Origin: Hedera helix
Taxonomy: Eukaryota; Streptophyta; Magnoliopsida; Apiales; Araliaceae
Assembly (NCBI GenBank): GCA_947179155.2
Contig: OX359282.1
Location: 16,818,510 to 16,882,509 of the forward strand
Length of the DNA: 64,000 nucleotides
Reading direction: 5' to 3'
Under the pieces are notes generated by a model. The model was not told the DNA's origin. It searched no databases and worked only from the letters and a program-made list of their open reading frames with translations. Shown here piece after piece: positions 56,836-64,000 of the stretch. Position numbers and translations under genes: made by a program. Positions within the stretch are counted from its first letter, which is position 1; each line of letters opens with the position of its first letter.

Positions 56836-58507
56836 TGATAGGGTTAAATTATACGATATTTTTATTCCCTAATATTTAGTTTTTATATTTATTGTGTGCT
56901 TAAATGTTTAATTATTTAGCTTATTTTGGTTTTAATAGGTTTTACAGGATTTTAGTTAATATATGTTAATTTAGTTAATTTTATAGTATTTTTATATTTC
57001 TTCTTATTTATGAGTTTTTATTTATTTTAGGTGTTTTATTTACTATTATGTGTTTTAAGGATTTTTAGTATTTTTATATTATTTTTTATTATTTTATATT
57101 TTATTTTGTAGGAAATTAAAGCTTGGGGGCATAATTGTGATTTTCTGCAAAACCGAATGGCTTTTTAGTAATTTCCGCATGGGTCGTCCACGCAATGCGC
57201 GGTAAGCTTCAGAGTGCAGGAGCAGTACGACGTCGTTTGGTGATTGAATGGAAAGCAGACCGCGCAATGCGCAAAGTGCGCGGAAACGGTTGAGGTAGGG
57301 GCGCCTGAAACAATGCCGTATTGAACCGCAGATAGGAAACCGCGCAATGCGCGACGAAATGCTGACGTCACAACACGCGGAAGTGCGTTGACCCGGTCAA
57401 AGCTGGCGTTAAGGCGCGTTTGGCTGGCACAGAATTGGAGCAAAATGGGATTTTTCGGAATTTTTGCTACTTTTTGATTCCAAATTGAATTTTAATTCCA
57501 ACTAGGGTTAGGATAATAATTATTTTATTTTTCTTTTATTTTTAATTATAAATCCTATTAGGGTTTGGACAAGTTAGAGGCGTATAAATAGAGGGTCAAC
57601 CTCTCATTATTCATTTTATGTTTTTGGGAGTTCTTTCTTCTAGTTTCTTGGAGAGAACTTTTCAACTAGTGGAGATTATTTTGAAGGATGTCAGGCTAAG
57701 TTTTTATTTTCAGTTCTAAAGGGATGTTGAACCTTATTTTTAATTGATGTTTAACTTGAGTTTTATAATCTATTCCTTCATGCATGAGATTTATTCTTGA
57801 TAATCTGTTTTAATTGTTTTATGATATTTGCTTGATTAATTTGATAAGGGCCTGTTAAGTTAATCAATAATTTATCATATGCTAGATTAAGATTTGATAT
57901 TAAGCAAACGATATTTTATCTGATCATATGTAACAATTAATAATATTTGATTGTGGACAAACTTTTGAATATTATTATGATTATCAAGATGGTAAGTTAA
58001 ATAATCTGCGATGTTATGATTGTTGCTTTGAATAATCTAATTCTCTAATTTTTAATGCAACTGTTATATTAAATCTAGACTGATAGTTCTAGGTTGTATG
58101 ATAGTTAGGGTCTTTTGTGAGCGATTGTTGCATTAGATTTATAATTTAAGGAGTATTTCGAGTAGCTTGACGATTGTCGGTTATCTAGGATTATTAATCT
58201 CAATTGAAGGAAAAGATAAGAATAACTTGATTAATTTTTTGATTAAAAAAAGGGGATACTGAACTAAGGAACTGAAGTTTGTTTTAATTGATTTTTCTCA
58301 TCTTTATTATTTATTATTTAGTTTTATTTGCTTGAATTTTAATTAGTCAATTAATAATTCCAAATCCCCTATTTAATTAGATATTTTTGAAAACATTAGA
58401 TTTATTAAAACAATTCATTCTCTGTGGGTTCGACTCTTGCTTACACTACTACATTAATATTTTTCAAAAGTAAGATTTTATTTTTGGATGTCTGCGATAG
58501 CATCCCA
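56836..58507 (+). mobile_element. Solo LTR (1672 bp) inside Gypsy L0 RT
   Basis: Begins TGATAGGG, ends GCATCCCA, flanked by AAGAT (56831-56835 and 58508-58512). The host frame resumes correctly afterwards (AKIEAILNWE). Contains a TATA box CGTATAAATAGAGG (57583-57590) and GC-rich palindromes upstream of it. A CTGTGGGTTCGACTCTTGCTT-type block near 58423 is common in plant Gypsy LTRs. No coding region. The flanking match extends to AAGATTGA because the element also starts TGA, so an 8-bp-TSD DNA element cannot be wholly excluded. Confidence 0.75.
57188..57390. repeat. GC-rich palindrome cluster in the 1.67-kb solo LTR
   Basis: ACGCAATGCGCGG (57190-57202), CCGCGCAATGCGC with an adjacent GTGCGCGG (57260-57283) and CCGCGCAATGCGCG (57340-57353), with a weaker ACGCGG-AAGTGCG pair near 57373 and TACGACGTCGTTTGG at 57226-57240. 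They sit 230-400 bp upstream of the TATA box. The same sense of CGCGC and CGACG(T/C)CGTTT as in the 8149-11913 solo LTR. Confidence 0.88.
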
Positions 58508-58512
58508 AAGAT

Positions 58513-59393
58513 TGAAGCAATACTAAATTGGGAACAACCCAAGTGAGTAACGGAAGTCCGAAGCTTTTTGGGCCTAGTTGGTTATTATCAGAGATTCGTA
58601 GAAAGATTTTCTCGAATCGCCACTCCATTAACTTATCTTACTCGAAAAAGAATCAAATTCGTATGAAGCGAAGAATACGAGAAAAACTTCTAAGAACTCA
58701 AGAGGAGAATTATTTCAGCTCCTGTTCTGACCATACCATCAGGATCGGGAGAATTTGTTATCTACAACGATGCTTCAGGAAAAGGTCTAGGTGTTCTTAT
58801 GCAACATGGAAAGGTTATATCCTATGCCTCTCGACAACTCAAAGATTATGAGAAAAATTACCCTACTCATGATCTAGAGTTGGCAGCGGTTGTTTTCGTG
58901 TTGAAGATCTGGAGACACTACTTGTACGAAGAAAAAGTGGATATCTATACGGATCATAAAAGCCTCAAGTATTTCTTCACTCAGAAGGAACTCAACATGC
59001 GACAACGACATTGACTTGAACTGTTAAAGGATTACAATCACACCATTCAGTATCACCCGGGAAAGATGAACGTTGTAGCTGACAATTTGAGCAGAAGGTC
59101 TTATGCGAGTACAAGTGCACTGCTGACAAAAAAAAACGTATTTTGTATGATTTACAAAAGATGGAGATAGAGCTAAAGATACCAGGGACCAACTTAAAGA
59201 TTGCGCACGTACAAGTAGAACTGGTTTTAATCAATAAAATTAAAGCTGCTCAAGCTACTGATCCGGAACTGATGAACATGATGAATAAAGGACAAGAAAG
59301 TGCAATTCCCGAAGAAAGAATCGACGAGCAAGGAATATTTCGAGTCAACTCTCAACTCTGTATTCCTAACTGTAATATTCCAAACTTGTGAGA
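58513..59393 (+). pseudogene. Gypsy L0 RT tail, RNase H and integrase start (second part)
   Basis: After the solo LTR: VTEVRSFLGLVGYYQRFVERFSRIATPL, then RNase H with YNDASGKGLGVLM, YASRQLKDYE, THDLELAAVVFVLKIW, IYTDHKSLKYFF and HPGKMNVVADNLSRR. Then a linker and the start of the integrase N-terminal region (FRVNSQLCIPN). It breaks off at about 59393 before the HHCC zinc site. Stops at 58543, 58668, 59012 and elsewhere. Confidence 0.85.
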
Positions 59394-59953
59394 GAATTGT
59401 AATCCGACTTTATATGAATAAATAAAGATTGAATTACATCTTATATCTGTTATATAATATTTGTTGATGTTTATTTATGTGTTTCGATTTGAATATCCAA
59501 CCTTAGCACAAAATTGGAGAATAAAAGTTGTTTTTTTCAAAAACTGAAAATAAGTTAAAACCTAAACCCTAACCCTATGATCTAAACCTTAAAAAATCTA
59601 ACCTAGGCCCTTGAGCGAGATGTGTACATCGAAATGACATTCTGTTTTAGGATTCATCTTTTCTACGCTTAGAACACACACTATAGCCGATAAAAGATTT
59701 TCTCGAAAAGCGCATCGGGAATAGGACAAAATAGGAAAAAGACGAAAATTAATTTTTTTTTTGCCGTTTTGGTCTTCTAACCATTTTCTGAAAAATGGTC
59801 GCCAAAAATACTATTCACCAAAAAACGTGACAAGTCTTTTGGATTTTCCACTTCAAAGAATAGTGTTTATACGGAACAAAACTCAGTAATATCAAAATTT
59901 TAAATTTGTAGAAGTTAACAATTTAGTTGGAATACGAAGAATAATAAAAGAAT
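59394..59953. other. Unresolved sequence after L0 truncation
   Basis: No frame or domain. A short CCTAAACCCTAACCCTA run lies near 59560. The sequence neither continues L0 integrase nor resembles its LTR, so L0's 3' end has been lost or displaced. Confidence 0.45.
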
Positions 59954-62900
59954 TGTGACGCCCCGAGATCCCACCTTCCTTTAATTATATCCATTTTATT
60001 CTGGATAACATAATCGTAAACCTTAAACCATATTAATCGGGATCCCGTGCGTCAAACCTTAACTTTTGACCTTTAAAACCATTGAGTTGACCATAATACG
60101 GTCCATTTTTTTTTCTTATTTTTTTTTTTTAAAACTCTATCTTATTTTTCTTACCTGTCTCAGGATCGCAACGTTTACTTACCTATCATTAAACTTAGGT
60201 CAAATAATTACCATTATGACCGAGTCTATTCTATTTCATAAACATATAGTATCATGATTCAACATATCCTGTAATTAAAATTTCACCATGAACTATCCAT
60301 ACATGGCCTTGTTTAACTATACCTGTTCTGTACCTGTTCCTATTTACAAACAGTCATTCATCATATCTATACCATATATCGTCATGTCTGCTTATAACTA
60401 ATCCATACATACAAGTTTATTACATTTAAAACCCAACTTACCATACAACATAACTTTACCTCATTACAATCTCTACTTTGAATAATACATACATGAACAT
60501 TTACCTATAGGAATTTACATACCATACATCTTCTTATACCATCTCGATTGATCATTTAAAAACAACTATTTCATAACTTGCATTTATACAAATTTACATG
60601 CCACAAATTTTCCTCATGCTTGTCCATACATTCACTTCCGTTACCTTAGCTGAACCGAATCATCTGGCCTTCTCATGCTTTACTTGAAATGTTAGTTAGT
60701 AGCAAGGGTGAGCACATAGGCTCAGCAAGTAATTCAGATAACACATTACATGTTTACAATTTATATCTATGCGTCATGCATCCTTTACTTTATCATATTA
60801 TGCTTAATTTCACGTATTACAATTAACAGTTAAATCACATAATGGCACGGAGTGCACATCTCAAATTATCACATAGTTCACATAGGACAGTTAGTACACT
60901 TCAGTCTGAAAAACTTGCCTGATCTGCATTAGTTTACTTAACCTTTATTGCACTGCTTGGCCATTCAACCATTTCTTGCATCGGATTGCTACCTCGAGTG
61001 CTATCTGTAAACATACAATCTATATTCATCAATATAAGATCATAGCTTATATAACTTGTCAACTTAATCCAATTGGTTCACCATTAATCTCTATTCATTA
61101 CACATTTGATGTATTATACCTTATGTAGGTTTATAATACATCCTATTTCATTATTGACATTTTTCATAGCTTATAACTCACTTCAATTTAACTTTAGGCA
61201 TGTTATATTATTCCATTGATCGATTCATTATGCCTTGACATCCTTTGTATAGCCCATTCCTATTCATTTAGGGTTTACATAATCCATCTCTATCATTCTG
61301 TATAAAAAAAATAATTCATTTCGGACAATTTTTACTCTCTGTGAACAGTACACTGCGCCCCAGCGCAGTGTTTCTTCTTCAACATCTCGCTGGCTGCGAC
61401 AAGCTCTCATTTGATGAACAGTGACACTGCGCCCCGGCGCAGTGTCTAGTGTAATAGACTGCGCCCCGGCGCAGTCCTGCTCCAGCAGAATTCTGATTTT
61501 TGCCTCTGCTTTGGTGATTTTTAATTCCTTAACCATACATCCAATTGACACCAAAATTGGTATACATGTAGACCTTATAACATAGTATTTTACAAAATTT
61601 TCTATTGCCTCATTTAGCTTCTTTAAAATATAGATACACTTGCACATAGGAGGGCTATTCAATACATTTCTATACTTGGAATTTTTTTTTAGAATTTTAA
61701 AACTCTACTTTTGCAAGTTTGTGATTTTTGGCCAATTGCTTCAAAACTCAATTCCAACACTTGACATAGTTCACATACATCATATATGACATGTCCCATC
61801 TTTCAAAATCGTAAAATTTCGCACGAGGCGATTTTTGTCCATAAAAATCCTTTTTGATTCGAAACGATCGATTTCGATCGTTCGAATCGCCAATTCATTC
61901 AAATTTAATTCCGTTTATCACCAAATCAACCCTAACATGTGCATTATCATAAAAATGACTCATTTAACTTCATTTCAACTTTAATTCCTCAAAATTGCCA
62001 AAAATCACACTTTAGTGCCATTTTACTAATTTTGTTTTCTTTCTAAACTTTCAATTTCAATACTTACACTCACCCAACACTTTAATCTCTAAACACCACA
62101 TAGGCTACCACATGCACATGTAATAACTTTACAAATCCATATAACTTCTAACTGCACATTCTAATGCACTTTACAGATTATGAATTGGTTTACACAAAAA
62201 GTATAGCCTAATATTTGATCTTTTCATACCAAAACATGATTCTCAACCATCAAAGCATTTTATATGCTATCTACCAATTTGATATGCATGAATCCAACAT
62301 GTTCAACCTCTCTAACTAGGTTTTCATCACTTCTAGCTACATATAACACATAATCAACCATAAATCATAGCTTAATACCACCTTTTATTAAACAAACATG
62401 CTTATCATCCATTTATGAATCTATAAAGCCTTTTAACATAAATTTTCTCATACATCTCACATTATCATCTTTTCTATCTAGGTTTCTATCAAAATCATGA
62501 ACATATAACACATGATTCTCCATAAATCATGCTTCCTAACTTTGAATTTAGACATGAAAGGCTTTGTTTACAACATTTATGCTTAGGGTTTCATGACTTA
62601 CTAAACATATAGTATATAACTCACATAAAATCCATAATTAAACCATGTATGTCAAAGATACATGTATGGTGGTACATATTCTTAAACTTAATCACATAAA
62701 CTTCACATTTTAAAACTTGATCATGCTTATACCTCATTGGATGGAAAACTTCTTCACATAGATAGATTTATCTTGATGAGTTCTTCCTCTTTTCTTCTTG
62801 TTGCTTAGTCATTTGAGGTCTCTAGCTCCATGATTCCTAGCTTTTCTCCAAGACTTCCATAGCTTTTTCTCTCCTTTATCTCTCTCTTGCTAGAACTTTC

Positions 62901-64000
62901 GAATGCTAGCAACATTTTCAGCAAAAATGGAAATGAAATGGCTCACTTGCTTAACTTATAAGGATAAATGAGAGTTAACTAGGCTTGGTTAAGCAAATAA
63001 CCTTGGTTAACACTTCCAATGGCGTTTTGGTCATTTCACATAATAAGTGAAGGGCATTCTTGTCATTTCACCACTTGGGACGCATAGGTCATTTCTAAAT
63101 TTGTCAAGGGTATTTTGGTCTTTTACCCCTTTAGGACACAATAGTCATTATCCAATTTGTTGAGGGCATTTTGGTCTTTCCTCAAATTTCCTAGAGAATT
63201 TATTTTCTCAAAAATTCAAACTTGCTCATTTTCAATCCATTTCAAATCCTTTTTGATCCAAATTTGTTCCATCATGCTTGAATTTTATTTCTTCATCAAC
63301 TAGTCCCCAATTGGCTTGTCCCAAATTACTGGTCACACTTCAAAATTGAATTTCATTAATAATTTATTAACTTAACTTATAATATAGCGAATTTGCATAT
63401 TATTTACTTCGTAATTTCTACGAACCTTTTCGGTTCTATAATCAATAAACTGCAACATCCAACATCTCCAATATTCCAAACAACCATTATTTCCATAAAT
63501 CGCTTGCTCGAGAAGCGAACCCCGACCAGATTACCAAAATTCATCGTCATTTATCATTTAAACTCATATAACCATTTACGACCATTAAGTCGATACCTCG
63601 CACAGATTGCCCATATTTACATCCTACTTGTTCATCATATTCTTTCTGCTCATCATCAAGGGCATTACCTTCCATTTCTGCACATCGTATAACTACATAC
63701 CTCATTTTAATCAATAATATCAATTTCTTCATAAATTTCACATATTCACATATCATACACTTAATCTTCTATAAATCCATAATAACTGATTTAATCATAC
63801 GGTTCCTTCTTCACTGCGCTTTCATACTTACCTTAACTTGTCATCTTCATACTATCGCTTCTTTAGACCTATTCATTAAGCTCATTATTAACTTTCATAA
63901 CCAATCCTTAATTCCATTATACATCATCATTCCCATTTTTTTTTTCTAAACTTCAACTTGTCTTTCTATATTCGATCACACACATATATATATATATATA
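59954..64000 (-). mobile_element. Gypsy LTR, minus orientation, running off the window
   Basis: The left edge TGTGACGCCCCGAG is the complement of a GGCGTCACA terminus. It contains the shared core CAAGGGTGAGCACATAGGCTCAGCAAGT (60702-60729), the palindrome trio at 61351-61476, a field of short CATAC/CATAT runs, and a probable minus-strand TATA near 62955. No internal domain or right terminus was found, so the LTR exceeds about 3.4 kb or the window ends within it. A TTCGCTT/AAGCGAA-type near-palindrome lies near 63498-63517 and a TA tract at 63980-64000. Confidence 0.6.
61351..61476. repeat. Three CACTGCGCC/GGCGCAGTG palindromes
   Basis: CACTGCGCCCCAGCGCAGTG (61351-61370), CACTGCGCCCCGGCGCAGTG (61425-61444) and GACTGCGCCCCGGCGCAGTC (61457-61476). 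The arm ends co-vary in the third unit (GAC/GTC instead of CAC/GTG), which keeps the pairing. Confidence 0.95.

Noticed and set aside
57165..57443. 92-codon Cys/His/Arg-rich minus-strand frame
   Set aside because: Falls on the GC-rich palindrome cluster of a solo LTR; composition effect, no homologous feature.
56836..58507. DNA transposon with 8-bp duplication AAGATTGA
   Set aside because: No terminal inverted repeat beyond a few bases; TG...CA ends, a mid-element TATA box and LTR-like content favour a solo LTR with 5-bp duplication.
59555..59590. Interstitial telomere-like CCTAAACCCTAACCCTA run
   Set aside because: Only about two and a half units; too short to claim a telomeric relic.
61264..61662. 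132-codon minus-strand frame
   Set aside because: Crosses the CACTGCGCC palindromes in an LTR; no domain, and palindromes lower stop density locally.

Overview
This 64-kb window is nuclear DNA of a flowering plant, most likely a eudicot. It is AT-rich, has intron-split genes and is dominated by plant-type LTR retrotransposons (two Copia/Sirevirus-like, at least two Ty3/Gypsy chromovirus-like, plus LTRs without bodies). The species cannot be named from the sequence. No bacterial features, tRNA or rRNA genes were seen.

Region 1 (1-13 kb) is the only genic part. On the minus strand the 5' half of a mitochondrial ribosomal protein mS29 (DAP3 family) gene has a leader intron and two coding exons; its 3' half is not visible. 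To its right lie a dead hAT transposase scrap and a broken 3' portion of a NOC1/MAK21/CEBPZ-family ribosome-biogenesis gene (SLOW WALKER 2-like). That gene copy was hit by a 158-bp Mutator-type MITE, carries frameshifts, and its last exon was duplicated in tandem. The second copy was later split by a 3.77-kb solo Gypsy LTR with its own target-site duplication.

Region 2 (13.6-59.4 kb) is a nested retrotransposon stack. A minus-oriented LTR fragment (13586-17402) abuts a plus-oriented Gypsy element (L0: LTR 17403-19841 plus 54733-54853, body 54854-59393). L0's LTR is split by a minus-oriented Sirevirus (A, 19842-54727, TSD ATAAT). A's env-like 3' ORF is split by a plus-oriented Sirevirus (B, 23975-47138, TSD TCCTT). 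B's reverse transcriptase is split by a minus-oriented Tekay-like chromovirus (29388-42169, TSD ATCCT) with 3.6-3.8-kb LTRs. Each has LTR pairs, primer-binding site and polypurine tract where expected. L0's RT is separately split by a 1.67-kb solo LTR (56836-58507). Region 3 (59.4-64 kb) is unresolved DNA followed by another minus-oriented Gypsy LTR running off the window.

The most striking unexplained pattern is that nearly every LTR carries its own private array of short hairpins: TCGTAGAGT/ACTCTACGA in Sirevirus A, GAGGGCC/GGCCCTC plus a 39-bp AT hairpin ladder in the Tekay element, CGCGC-A/T-GCGCG in two solo LTRs, CACTGCGCC/GGCGCAGTG in the right-edge LTR, CAGACAG/CTGTCTG at 15.5 kb, and CTTAC/GTAAG in L0. 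The motifs differ between families while the architecture recurs. In Sirevirus A the same palindrome also appears inside protein-coding sequence.
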